A stretch of 64,000 bases of DNA from Mycolicibacterium komossense (lineage in GTDB: Bacteria; Actinomycetota; Actinomycetes; Mycobacteriales; Mycobacteriaceae): the NCBI RefSeq assembly GCF_025822605.1, contig NZ_JACKTY010000031.1, positions 436-64,435 on the forward strand, written 5' to 3'. The notes below the pieces were generated by a model. That model was not told where the DNA came from and did not search any database. It saw nothing but the letters and a program-made list of their open reading frames with translations. This document shows positions 49,598-57,364 of the stretch, piece after piece. Position 1 is the stretch's first letter. Each line of letters opens with the position of its first letter. The position numbers and the translations under genes were made by a program.

Positions 49598-50401
49598 TCA
49601 GGGAGCGCTCTGCGCCACGGTCACGTCGATGTTCCGCGCCCGAATGGAGGCGACAACCTCATCGGGCGTCTTCGAATCCACGACCACGTGGTCGAATTCG
49701 TCGAGGCCGCAGAGCCGGAACATGGCTCGGCGCGCGAACTTCGTGTGATCGACCAACAGCACCCTGCTGCTGGCGGCGCCCATCATGGCCCTCTTGATCG
49801 AGACGGTGTCCTGCTGCTGGTGGTAGCAGGCGTCGCCGATCACCGCGGAGGTGGACATGACCAGAACATCGGCATGCAGGGTCGAGATGGCATCGACGGC
49901 CATCTGGCCCATGAACGCGTTGCACCAGCTTCGATACTCGCCGCCGATGAGGACGAGCTGGATGTCCTCGACGTCGACCAGCGAGTTGGTCACACTCAAG
50001 CTGTTACTCACCACCGTCAACGGCGCTCTGGCCCCGAGGTGATCGAGCAGTGGTAGCAGCGTCGTGGAATCATCCAGCATGACGGTCTGCCCAGGCTGGA
50101 TGAACTCGAGCGCAGCGGCCGTGAGTTCCACCTTCTCCGAACGCTGTTGAGCTCTGCGATAGGCGTCATTGGACTCGACCGTGCTCGACGGTAGGGCCGT
50201 TGCCGCCCCCCGCGATTTGCGGAGCACGTTCTGGGCTTCGAGCTGATCCAGGTCGCGATGCACCGTCATCACGCTGACGTTCAACGTCTTCGCCAGGTCC
50301 TCGATGGTCATCGTCCCGGCCGCCATCACCGCCTCGGTCAGAAGTCGATGGCGCTGCGCTTGCCGAGACGCCGCTTTGCCATTCTGGCCGAGGCTGTCCA
50401 T
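49598..50401 (-). CDS. DeoR/GlpR-family transcriptional regulator
   Basis: The 267-residue protein has an N-terminal winged helix-turn-helix (MTIEDLAKTLNVSVMTVHRDLDQLEAQNVLRKSRGA, ~30-65) and a DeoR-type sugar-phosphate-sensing domain with LDDSTTLLPLLDHL, VVSNSL and IGGEYR. DeoR regulators commonly repress sugar-catabolic operons and are released by a phosphorylated intermediate. It lies 61 bases downstream of the sugar-binding protein gene and 111 bases from the dehydrogenase start. It is the probable regulator of the island. Confidence 0.9.
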   Translation of the reverse strand: MDSLGQNGKAASRQAQRHRLLTEAVMAAGTMTIEDLAKTLNVSVMTVHRDLDQLEAQNVLRKSRGAATALPSSTVESNDAYRRAQQRSEKVELTAAALEFIQPGQTVMLDDSTTLLPLLDHLGARAPLTVVSNSLSVTNSLVDVEDIQLVLIGGEYRSWCNAFMGQMAVDAISTLHADVLVMSTSAVIGDACYHQQQDTVSIKRAMMGAASSRVLLVDHTKFARRAMFRLCGLDEFDHVVVDSKTPDEVVASIRARNIDVTVAQSAP

Positions 50402-50462
50402 CTGCCCGGCTCCTCCCCGTCTGGCCCGCCTGGTGATCGCTCCAGAGCCTATCGACTGGCGG

Positions 50463-51497
50463 CTAATTCTCGTTCGCCAAATCTCCAGTCTGGATATTCT
50501 TGTCGATCAGCTCGGGCAGTCGATCCAGGAGCGCCTGCCTATCGGTGACGACATTGCGCAGGACCTCGTCGATATTGGTGCTGTTGACCGGCGGCATGAC
50601 GTACCGCAGATTCTTTTCGACAGTCTCACCCTTGGCGATCTTGTTGGCCACCGCCAGGCCGTCCGCGAGCTCAATTGTGCCGTTTTGCAAGGAAGTCCCG
50701 ATGAACTCACCGCTCTTCACGGCCTGCAGACCGTCCTCGATACCGTCGATGCCGACGATGGGGATCTTCACCCCGGCTTCTTTGGTCGCCTGCAACGCAC
50801 CCAGGCCCATATCGTCATTCTGGGCGACGATCCCGTCGATCTGGTTGCCGAAGGCCGTGATCCAGTTCTTCATCTTGTTGACGGCTTCGTCGCGGGTGTT
50901 GTTCCCGGTGTCCATCGCGAGCACCTTGATCCCGGGATTGGCATCGAGCACCGCCTTGTTGCCGGCCGTTCGGTCGATCTCGTATGAGGCACCGAGCTTG
51001 GTCTGCAGGACGACAATGTTTCCCTTGCCACCGAGGTGATCGACCATCTGCTGCATCTCCTGCTTGCCCGCCGCGACGTCGTCGGGCAGCACCGTGGCCG
51101 CGAGCTTGGAGTCGTCAGAGAGGGCGGCGTTGACCGCGAGCACCGGGATTCCCGCCTGATTGGCCTTGTCGACCTGGGGTTGCAGCGAGTCGGCCTGCAC
51201 CGGCACCACAATCAGCGCGTCGACCTTTTGCTGGATGAACTGTTCGACCTGATTGGCCTGCGTGTTGACGTCACTCCCGGCCGATTTCCAGACCAGGTCG
51301 ATGTTGTTGGCATCGGCGTAACGCTGCATGCCCTGCTGGCCTTCGGTGATGAACGAACTCATGTCGTAGACAGTCACACCGATGGTCTTACGACCGTCGT
51401 TGGCGCTGGTGTCCCCGGCGCCACATCCGGTCAGGGCTCCGACGAGCGCCGTCGCTCCGACGAGCCCCGCCATCACTCTTGTTCGCTTCACATTCAT
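50463..51497 (-). CDS. Sugar ABC transporter substrate-binding lipoprotein (Peripla_BP_4 type)
   Basis: The 344-residue protein has a lipobox LTGC (Cys25) and a ribose-binding-protein-like fold: IGVTVYDMSSFITEGQQGMQRYA at the start, the hinge segment DALIVVPVQADSL, and the C-terminal IVAQNDDMGLGALQ. It should bind a sugar or polyol outside the membrane. No matching ATPase or permease gene lies in this window, so the transporter is split or uses components elsewhere. TGTTA-like sites lie just upstream of the start. Confidence 0.9.
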   Translation of the reverse strand: MNVKRTRVMAGLVGATALVGALTGCGAGDTSANDGRKTIGVTVYDMSSFITEGQQGMQRYADANNIDLVWKSAGSDVNTQANQVEQFIQQKVDALIVVPVQADSLQPQVDKANQAGIPVLAVNAALSDDSKLAATVLPDDVAAGKQEMQQMVDHLGGKGNIVVLQTKLGASYEIDRTAGNKAVLDANPGIKVLAMDTGNNTRDEAVNKMKNWITAFGNQIDGIVAQNDDMGLGALQATKEAGVKIPIVGIDGIEDGLQAVKSGEFIGTSLQNGTIELADGLAVANKIAKGETVEKNLRYVMPPVNSTNIDEVLRNVVTDRQALLDRLPELIDKNIQTGDLANEN

Positions 51498-51558
51498 ATG
51501 TGATATCTAACATTACTGACGTGATCTAGAGCAAGTATTTGTTGTTATGTGGCTCTGG
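51498..51558. promoter_or_regulatory. Short intergenic region with TGTTA-type sites upstream of the sugar-binding protein
   Basis: The minus strand contains AATGTTAGATATC close to the start codon at 51497, and TTGTTATG occurs on the plus strand near 51540. The arms resemble TGTTATAA in the operator at 52267-52289. No good ribosome-binding site is seen before ATG 51497. Confidence 0.35.
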
Positions 51559-52215
51559 TCACCGCCGCTTCGGCTGGCCGTAGGTGCCGAACTTCTCGAC
51601 GACGACAGCCAACTGGTCGGGCGTGATCTCCTTGGGCACACCCACGCTGGAAGCCCGCAACCAGACATCGCACAACCACTCCAGCTGACTGACCTTGTCG
51701 TAAGCGTGGGACAGCGAATTCGAGAACGCGATGGTTCCGTGATTGGCCAGGATGCAGGCGCTACGGCCCTCCAGTGCGGTCGCCATGGCATCCGCCAGTT
51801 CGCCCGTCCCGTACGTGCAATAGGGGGCGACCCGGACCTGCCCCCCGAACATCGCCGTCTGATAGTGCACCAGCGGGACGGCATCGCGCAGCAGCGAAAG
51901 TGCTGTTGCCGCAACCGAATGCGTATGAACCACAGCTGCCGCGTCGAAATCCCGGTAGCACCGCAGATGCATGGGCAGTTCGGTGGTGGGAGTGAGATCA
52001 CCCGTGACAACGGTGCCGTCCAGGCGCACCACGGGGATGTCCTCGGCCGTCATCGTCGCGTAGTCCACCCCCGATGGCGTGGCGCAGACCAGATCGCCGA
52101 CGCGGATAGAGACATTCCCAGACGTTCCGACCACCAAGCGATCCGTGGTCATCCGCTTGGCAACCCGGACGACCTCCTCGCGCGCCTCGTCGAGAGCTGC
52201 TCCAGAATCGGGCAT
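51559..52215 (-). CDS. Class II aldolase/adducin-family protein (fuculose-phosphate aldolase type)
   Basis: The 218-residue protein has the class II aldolase zinc-site pattern: TTELPMHLRCY with the catalytic-type Glu, HTHSVAATAL with two His, and LANHGTIAF with a third His. The N-terminus VVGTSGNVSIR is the phosphate-binding segment. Such enzymes cleave fuculose-1-phosphate, rhamnulose-1-phosphate or similar ketose phosphates, or epimerise pentulose phosphates. With the divergent FGGY kinase it probably handles a phosphorylated ketose. The exact sugar is not decided. Confidence 0.88.
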   Translation of the reverse strand: MPDSGAALDEAREEVVRVAKRMTTDRLVVGTSGNVSIRVGDLVCATPSGVDYATMTAEDIPVVRLDGTVVTGDLTPTTELPMHLRCYRDFDAAAVVHTHSVAATALSLLRDAVPLVHYQTAMFGGQVRVAPYCTYGTGELADAMATALEGRSACILANHGTIAFSNSLSHAYDKVSQLEWLCDVWLRASSVGVPKEITPDQLAVVVEKFGTYGQPKRR

Positions 52216-52266
52216 GTCATCACGTCACTTCCGGTGTCGGTGTGGGTTGTCGGCGAACAGGTCCGT

Positions 52267-52289
52267 TTATAACAGATGACATGTTATAA
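52267..52289. promoter_or_regulatory. Palindromic operator between the aldolase and kinase genes (DeoR-type candidate)
   Basis: Perfect 8-base arms TTATAACA (52267-52274) and TGTTATAA (52282-52289) flank a 7-base spacer. The site lies between divergent starts, 9 bases before the kinase ATG and 52 bases from the aldolase ATG, so it could repress both. Confidence 0.75.
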
Positions 52290-52297
52290 CTAACACC

Positions 52298-53824
52298 ATG
52301 GAGAGCGACAAGACCGTGACCGGCGCTCGCGATCTGCTCTTGGCGGTCGACTGCTCCACCAGCGGCGCGAAGGCCGTGGTGTTCACCGCAGACGGGCATT
52401 CGGTGTCCTCGGGCAAGCAGTCGTTCGACCTGCAACGCCCAGCGCCGGGTCGGCACGAGCAGAACGCCGACGACTGGTGGAGCGCGACCTCCGCCGCCAT
52501 CGCACGCGCTGGCACCGATATCGACACCACCCGGATCGCCGCTGTGGTCGTGACCCATCAGCGCGAGACGTTCGTCTGCCTCGACGACCACGGCAGGCCG
52601 ATTCGCCCGGCCATCGTCTGGGCCGACGGCCGTTCGGTACCGCAGGTGACCCAGTACGGGTCGGACGAGACACACCGCATCTCCGGACGCGTCCCCGATA
52701 TCACTCCGTCGATCTTCAAGCTGGCCTGGCTCAAGGAGCACGAGCCCGAAACCCTCTCGCGCAGTGCACGAATCGGCGATGTCTCGGCGTTTCTCAACGC
52801 AAAACTGACCGGCCGCTGGGTGACGAGCGCCTCCAGCGGCGATTCGATGGGGCTGATGGATCTGTCCACGCAGCGGTGGTCGGAGCCGCTCTGCGCGATC
52901 GCCGGCGTACTGCCTTCACAACTGCCCGAGATCGTCGCACCGGGCAGTGTTATCGGCTCCCTCGCTCCCGAGACTGCCGAACTGCTCGGTCTGCAACGGG
53001 GCACCCCCGTCGTAGCAGGTGCCGGCGACGGGCAGTGCGCAGCCCTGGGTACGGGTTTGTCGGAGCCGGATGCGATGTACCTGAACGTCGGTACCGCTCT
53101 GGTCGCCGGGTACGCCTCCCCGGACTATCTGTGGTCGCGGCGCTACCGGACAGTGCTCGATGCGCCGGGCGACGGCTACCTACTCGAGACGTTCACTCAG
53201 TCGGGCACCTATCTGGTGTCGTGGTTCGTCAACAGATTCTCGCCGTCTCTGATGGCCGAAAATTCCACCGGCGGATGCGAAGTCGCGGACGAACAAGACC
53301 TGGAAGAGCGGGCGGCCGTCATCGCGCCCGGCTGCGAAGGCCTGGTCGCGCTGCCCTACTGGAACGGCGCGCAGACACCCTACTGGGACGGCGACGCCCG
53401 CGGAGCTGTCATCGGCTGGTCGGGCGTGCACACCGGTGCCCACCTTTACCGGGCGCTACTGGAAGGGATCGCGTTCGAGATCCGCCTGCAGATCGACGGG
53501 GTCGAGGCTGATACCGGCGTCCAGGTCACCCACTTCCTGACCACCGGCGGCGGGTCGCGAAGTGCGATGTGGTCGCAGCTCATCGCCGACGTGACGGGGC
53601 GTCGCCTGGAAGTCTGTGCCGAGTCGGAGACCACCGCGCTAGGGGCGGCGATGCTCGCCGCCTGCGCGACCGGAGTCCATCCCGACCTGGCCACTGCTGC
53701 ACAGAAAATGGCCAGGACCGAGCGGACCTTCAGCCCCCGGCCCGAGCTCACCGACACCTATGAGTCGCTCTATCAGCGCTACGCCACTCTCTACCCGAGC
53801 CTGCGCACTCTGTTCCAACCCTGA
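52298..53824 (+). CDS. FGGY-family carbohydrate kinase
   Basis: The 508-residue protein has the FGGY N-terminal ATP-binding motif LLAVDCSTSGAKAVVF (~13-28), the substrate loop VVVTHQRETFVCLD with the conserved region RPAIVWADGRS, and the C-terminal FLTTGGGSRSAMWSQLIADVTGRRL (~410-435). It phosphorylates a sugar or polyol with ATP; xylulokinase- or lyxulokinase-like enzymes are closest in feel. It is divergent from the aldolase with a palindromic operator between. The pair suggests kinase-then-aldolase breakdown of one ketose. Confidence 0.9.
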   Translation: MESDKTVTGARDLLLAVDCSTSGAKAVVFTADGHSVSSGKQSFDLQRPAPGRHEQNADDWWSATSAAIARAGTDIDTTRIAAVVVTHQRETFVCLDDHGRPIRPAIVWADGRSVPQVTQYGSDETHRISGRVPDITPSIFKLAWLKEHEPETLSRSARIGDVSAFLNAKLTGRWVTSASSGDSMGLMDLSTQRWSEPLCAIAGVLPSQLPEIVAPGSVIGSLAPETAELLGLQRGTPVVAGAGDGQCAALGTGLSEPDAMYLNVGTALVAGYASPDYLWSRRYRTVLDAPGDGYLLETFTQSGTYLVSWFVNRFSPSLMAENSTGGCEVADEQDLEERAAVIAPGCEGLVALPYWNGAQTPYWDGDARGAVIGWSGVHTGAHLYRALLEGIAFEIRLQIDGVEADTGVQVTHFLTTGGGSRSAMWSQLIADVTGRRLEVCAESETTALGAAMLAACATGVHPDLATAAQKMARTERTFSPRPELTDTYESLYQRYATLYPSLRTLFQP

Positions 53825-53910
53825 GCCGAGGGGCCCCAGCGACGGGATCGATGATCGAGTACCTAGGTCAGACCCATCTGGCTCCAAGCTTGAGTGCGTT
53901 GACTGATCTC

Positions 53911-54207
53911 ATGCACGTCTTCCTCGTCACCAACGCCGGCACCGAATCGGGCCGCCGCATCGCACGTGATCTGCTGCTCGCCGGCCACCGGGTGGTGGTC
54001 ACCGACATCTCGGCCACGTCACTCGTGCGCATCACCCACGGCTACAGCTCAGACCGCGTCCTCGCGATCGCCGCGGACACCTCGGACTCGGACCAGGTGC
54101 GCCGGCTGATCGAGCGCGCCGAAAGTCGTCTCGGTGCCATCGACTTCGTCGTCTCTCCCGACGGGGTCAGCAGGCGCTACCAGCAGTCGAACTCCTTAGC
54201 CGCATAA
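53911..54207 (+). CDS. Short SDR-like Rossmann protein, half-length
   Basis: The 98-residue product resembles the first half of a short-chain dehydrogenase: VFLVTNAGTESGRRIARDLLLAGHRVVVTD, then the AADTSDSDQVRRLIERAESRLGAIDFVVS segment. The classical TGxxxGIG is changed to TNAGTESGR, and the catalytic Ser-Tyr-Lys part is missing. It may be a genuine small protein or a 3'-truncated SDR gene. ATG 53911 was chosen over 53851 because it begins the Rossmann strand. It lies 86 bases after the kinase. Confidence 0.55.
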   Translation: MHVFLVTNAGTESGRRIARDLLLAGHRVVVTDISATSLVRITHGYSSDRVLAIAADTSDSDQVRRLIERAESRLGAIDFVVSPDGVSRRYQQSNSLAA

Positions 54208-54216
54208 CGCAATTGG

Positions 54217-54510
54217 TCAGATATCGGATGTCGTATATCTGGTCTTGACCGGTGGGGCGGCCAACAGCGGGGGCAGATCGGTGATCTTTCCCTCGCCGGC
54301 CCGAAAGCTGCGGTAGGCCTCATCGTGTTCGACGGACTCCCAGCTCTCGTAGATGACCCAGTGGCCCGGATCGTCCTCGTCGATGAGCACGTCGGTAGCG
54401 AGGTTTCCGTCGAAAGCGCGGGTCTTGACCAGCTCGCGACGAAACACTTCGGCTGCCTCGGCGACTGATTCGGCTTTGATTCTCAGCTCGAGAAGGACGG
54501 TGACCGGCAT
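54217..54510 (-). CDS. Antibiotic biosynthesis monooxygenase (ABM)-domain protein
   Basis: The 97-residue protein is a small ferredoxin-like dimeric alpha+beta (ABM/YgiN) domain: VTVLLELRIKAESVAEAAEVFRRELVKTRAFDGNLA, then HWVIYESWESVEHDEAYRSF. Members include small oxygenases and quinol monooxygenases; others have no known function. Single gene, convergent with the SDR-like gene. Confidence 0.8.
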   Translation of the reverse strand: MPVTVLLELRIKAESVAEAAEVFRRELVKTRAFDGNLATDVLIDEDDPGHWVIYESWESVEHDEAYRSFRAGEGKITDLPPLLAAPPVKTRYTTSDI

Positions 54511-54619
54511 GGCATATCTCCTGACAATCTGGGGCGCGTGGTCGCCCTCAGCCTAGTCCGACTACAACGCGCGGTACGACCCCTGCACCGCCACGCCGCC
54601 AACCGGCGGCTGAGGGTCG

Positions 54620-55279
54620 CTAATTGCTGACGTCGCCGAGCCTGCCGCGGGACAGCAATGTCCTTGCCGCGGAGATGATTACCGGTATGGTCGACAGACA
54701 CGCGATGGCCAGGACGATCAGTTCGACGTGCTGTTCGACGAACGGTATGTTGCCGAGGAAGTAGCCCACCAGAGGCAGGCCGACGCCCCAGGCCGCGCTG
54801 CCCAGCGCACTGAAGATCACCAACGTCCGGTAAGGCATACCGGAGATGCCCGCGACTACCGGTGCGAATGTCCTTACCACACCAATGAATTGGCCAATCA
54901 CAAGGGTTTTGGCGCCATACTTGACGAAGAACTCGTGCGACGACGTCAGATAACGCTGTTTGAAGAAGCGCGCATCACTCTTCTTGAACAGCGCAGGCCC
55001 CAGCCGTCGGCCGATGAGATACGCGCACTGACCACCGAGGAAGGCCGCGGCGGCCGCACACGGCGTCAGAGTCCAGATATCGACCGCCGGAGCCGCCTGC
55101 GCGGCGATCACCCCTGCGGTGAACAGCAAGGTGTCGCCCGGCAGAAACGGAAAGAGCAAGCCGGTCTCGATGAAAATGATCACCACGACACCGATAAGGA
55201 CGGCCGCCCCGAAGGGACCGTCCTGACCCAGCCAGAACATCGGGTCGAGCAGCGCGGGCATGGCGACGGCCGAGGTCAC
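54620..55279 (-). CDS. DedA-family membrane protein (SNARE-associated/VTT domain)
   Basis: The 219-residue membrane protein has DedA landmarks: ETGLLFPFLPGDTLLFTAG (~33-52), a Gly-rich central segment, FVKYGAKTLVIGQFIGVVRTFAPVVAGISGMPYRTL and a C-terminal hydrophobic pair. DedA proteins are implicated in lipid scrambling and proton-dependent envelope homeostasis. A hairpin lies between this gene and the next upstream one. Single gene. Confidence 0.88.
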   Translation of the reverse strand: MTSAVAMPALLDPMFWLGQDGPFGAAVLIGVVVIIFIETGLLFPFLPGDTLLFTAGVIAAQAAPAVDIWTLTPCAAAAAFLGGQCAYLIGRRLGPALFKKSDARFFKQRYLTSSHEFFVKYGAKTLVIGQFIGVVRTFAPVVAGISGMPYRTLVIFSALGSAAWGVGLPLVGYFLGNIPFVEQHVELIVLAIACLSTIPVIISAARTLLSRGRLGDVSN

Positions 55280-55388
55280 GATCGCGAAGCTACCGTCGCC
55301 GCATTGCGAATCGGGAAACTGTGCGCGAATGGCGCTTCAGACTGGCTCCATGGCTCCGACGGTGTCCCCGATTCCTGGGTGACCTCCC

Positions 55389-55417
55389 AACGGCCACCGG
55401 GGGTGCCGGTGGCCGTT
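55389..55417. terminator. Hairpin downstream of the Asn-rich secreted protein gene
   Basis: A 12-bp perfect stem (aacggccaccgg, 55389-55400, with 55406-55417) and a 5-base loop lie 28 bases after the minus-strand stop at 55445. There is no T run, as is common for mycobacterial terminators. Confidence 0.65.
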
Positions 55418-55444
55418 CGGTTTCCGTGATATCTCAGTTGATCA

Positions 55445-55804
55445 TCACAGCGGGATCCACTGATTGAGGAACCAGAAGCCCCAGCCCATGCCGTTACCGG
55501 CGGGCATCGGCTGAACCTGCTGGCCCATCCACTGGAACGGCTGATGGTCCTGACGCGCCTGATCGATATTGCGGTGCTGCCAGTCGACGGGTCCGTTGTT
55601 GTTGTTCTGCCAGCCAGGACCGTTGTTGTTGTTGTTGTTGTTGTTCTGCCAGCCAGGTCCGTTGTTGTCATGCCCGCACTGAGGTTGGTTCCACCCACCA
55701 CAGCCGGGATCTGCGGCCGCCGTGCCGGCCCCGACGCCCAACAGTCCTGCGACACCTACTCCGGCGGCCAGTGCGGTGGCACACGCCATGCGCTTGAGGT
55801 TCAT
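55445..55804 (-). CDS. Small secreted Asn-rich protein with GPGWQ-polyAsn repeats
   Basis: The 119-residue protein has a signal peptide ending in AAADP (typical mycobacterial cleavage after Ala) and a short mature part. It contains GPGWQ followed by eight Asn, GPGWQ followed by four Asn, then GP. The Asn runs are encoded by AAC triplet repeats: eight units at 55622-55645 and four at 55594-55605. The C-terminus is rich in Gln, Met and Trp (MGWGFWFLNQWIPL). Function unknown. ATG 55804 was chosen as the start of a normal signal peptide. Confidence 0.75.
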   Translation of the reverse strand: MNLKRMACATALAAGVGVAGLLGVGAGTAAADPGCGGWNQPQCGHDNNGPGWQNNNNNNNNGPGWQNNNNGPVDWQHRNIDQARQDHQPFQWMGQQVQPMPAGNGMGWGFWFLNQWIPL

Positions 55805-56137
55805 AGTCAACTCCATTTCTCTACTTGCCATTTCGCGCTACGAGGTTCGCTGCACAGTGTGAGGTTAACTACGGCAGTTGGGTCCACCCTTTAGCTGCGC
55901 TAGGCGCCCGCTGTGGATTAGGTAACGAGACGAGAACCATTCGCTCTCAATATGGCTGAGCGTAAACGCCTTTCACCTGCAAAGACCGGTGACATCGCAG
56001 GTGAGCACTACAAAGCAGCCGAGAATTCGCTGTCGGTTCACCTGCCGAGATGCTGCGGAGTTACTGGAGGAGGTTTAGCTGGAGCCAAAGGGGGTACGCC
56101 GTGACGCCACGGTGACCCGTTCGACCGGATGGTCCTG
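55805..56137. other. Intergenic region, 333 bases, mostly unassigned
   Basis: The region upstream of the Asn-rich protein gene is less G/C-rich than its neighbours. It holds a small plus-strand frame at 55952-56104 listed separately. I see no RNA gene or insertion-sequence end. Short matches to iron-box halves (for example ttaggtaac near 55919) do not extend to a dyad. Confidence 0.5.
55952..56104 (+). CDS. Possible small protein, 50 residues, unsupported
   Basis: The frame begins MAERKRLSPAKTGDIAGEHYKAAENSL and ends in a Gly-rich tail. Its N-terminal half looks somewhat protein-like; there is no clear ribosome-binding site and I recognise no family. It could be a decayed 5' fragment of a longer gene. 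Confidence 0.2.
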   Translation: MAERKRLSPAKTGDIAGEHYKAAENSLSVHLPRCCGVTGGGLAGAKGGTP

Positions 56138-57364
56138 CTACCTGCGCCGATCGGCCAAGACCGCATAGAGGTGCATGGGCACGGCCAGACCGGTCGCCAT
56201 CCCGCTGATGATCAGTGCCGCCACCGCGCCGTCGGAGGTCAGGGTGGTGAGCAGCTCCGAGGTCGGCGCTGTCGCGAACTGCACCAGCCCGGCCAGCATC
56301 CGGAACACGTAGACACCTGGCACCAGGGCGACAACGGAGGCAAACCCGATGGCGGCGAACGGTATTCGCAGCGAGTGCGATATCGGGATCAGCAGCGTGC
56401 CCGTGATCAGGCAGGAGATGAGCGCAGCGGTGGCGATATCGGTGTGCCACACGGTGAGCGCCCACCAGTGAGTGGCGTGACCGAGCATCCCCACCGCGAC
56501 GGGCCAGCCGATCATCCGGTACGGCATCGAGAAGAACACCGGATACGAGCCGGCGGCGACCCCCGCCGCCAGCACGTCGACGTAGAGCGGTACCGCGGCG
56601 CCGGTCTGGGCGACCGACAGGCTGCGACCATCGGCGGCCAGCCCGATGATCAGCCCGGCAGCGATCGCCGACAGCACCAGGGCGGCGTAGCCCAGTCGAG
56701 CGATGCCCAGCGTCATCCGCAGGTCGAGCAGATCCAGGGCGCCGTTGAGGATGTGCGGTCCTGGCACCAACACCATCGCCGGGCACAGCACCACCAGGCT
56801 CAACGCATCGTCATGGACGGCGGCGACTCCGATCAGCCCAGCGATCAGCGCGGCCACAAATCCCTGGGTGAGGATGCCGAAACCCAAGCGGCCCAAGCCC
56901 CGTCGGGTTAAGCCGCCGAGCGCTGCGCTCAGCGCAGCCATCACCACGGTGACGGGATGGTGCGCGCCGAAGATCACCGCGAGCGCACCCGCCCCGGTGG
57001 CGCAGGCAGCGGCGAAGACCAGGAAGTTCGACACCGATTCCTGGTGCGCCGCCGCCAGTTCCCGCCGCACCACCGCCGGGTCCAACGGACCGTCCTGGGC
57101 GCGGTCGACCGACGCCATGGTCGCGGCGACCCGGCGCATACTGACGGCAGTCGGCGAGACGGCGGCCACCCGGATGGTGTTACGTGGCCCGACGAGCAGG
57201 AGCGATGCCCACGCCGGGATCAGCGTGCTGGACGTGCCCAGGCCCCGGTTCAGCCGTTCGACCGCGGTCAGCGTCATCGTGGTGGATTGGCCGTTGACGT
57301 ACAGCAGGGTGGCGGCGTCCAGCACGATGTCGATCGCGTCGTCGGACTGATCACCGCTGGGCAT
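56138..57364 (-). CDS. Threonine/serine exporter family protein (ThrE-like, DUF1212 + DUF3815)
   Basis: The 408-residue protein has an N-terminal ThrE-type cytoplasmic domain (DAATLLYVNGQSTTMTLTAVERLNRGLG...) with a later conserved PAVVRRELAAAHQES, followed by about nine to ten hydrophobic spans. The ThrE family exports threonine and serine or other small amino acids in actinobacteria. The start ATG 57364 overlaps the fumarase stop as TGATG, so the two may be co-translated. Substrate is inferred from the family only. Confidence 0.88.
   Translation of the reverse strand: MPSGDQSDDAIDIVLDAATLLYVNGQSTTMTLTAVERLNRGLGTSSTLIPAWASLLLVGPRNTIRVAAVSPTAVSMRRVAATMASVDRAQDGPLDPAVVRRELAAAHQESVSNFLVFAAACATGAGALAVIFGAHHPVTVVMAALSAALGGLTRRGLGRLGFGILTQGFVAALIAGLIGVAAVHDDALSLVVLCPAMVLVPGPHILNGALDLLDLRMTLGIARLGYAALVLSAIAAGLIIGLAADGRSLSVAQTGAAVPLYVDVLAAGVAAGSYPVFFSMPYRMIGWPVAVGMLGHATHWWALTVWHTDIATAALISCLITGTLLIPISHSLRIPFAAIGFASVVALVPGVYVFRMLAGLVQFATAPTSELLTTLTSDGAVAALIISGMATGLAVPMHLYAVLADRRR

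Noticed and set aside
55910..55935. Possible iron box (ttaggtaac)
   Set aside because: Only one half resembles the consensus; no dyad and no iron-related gene beside it.
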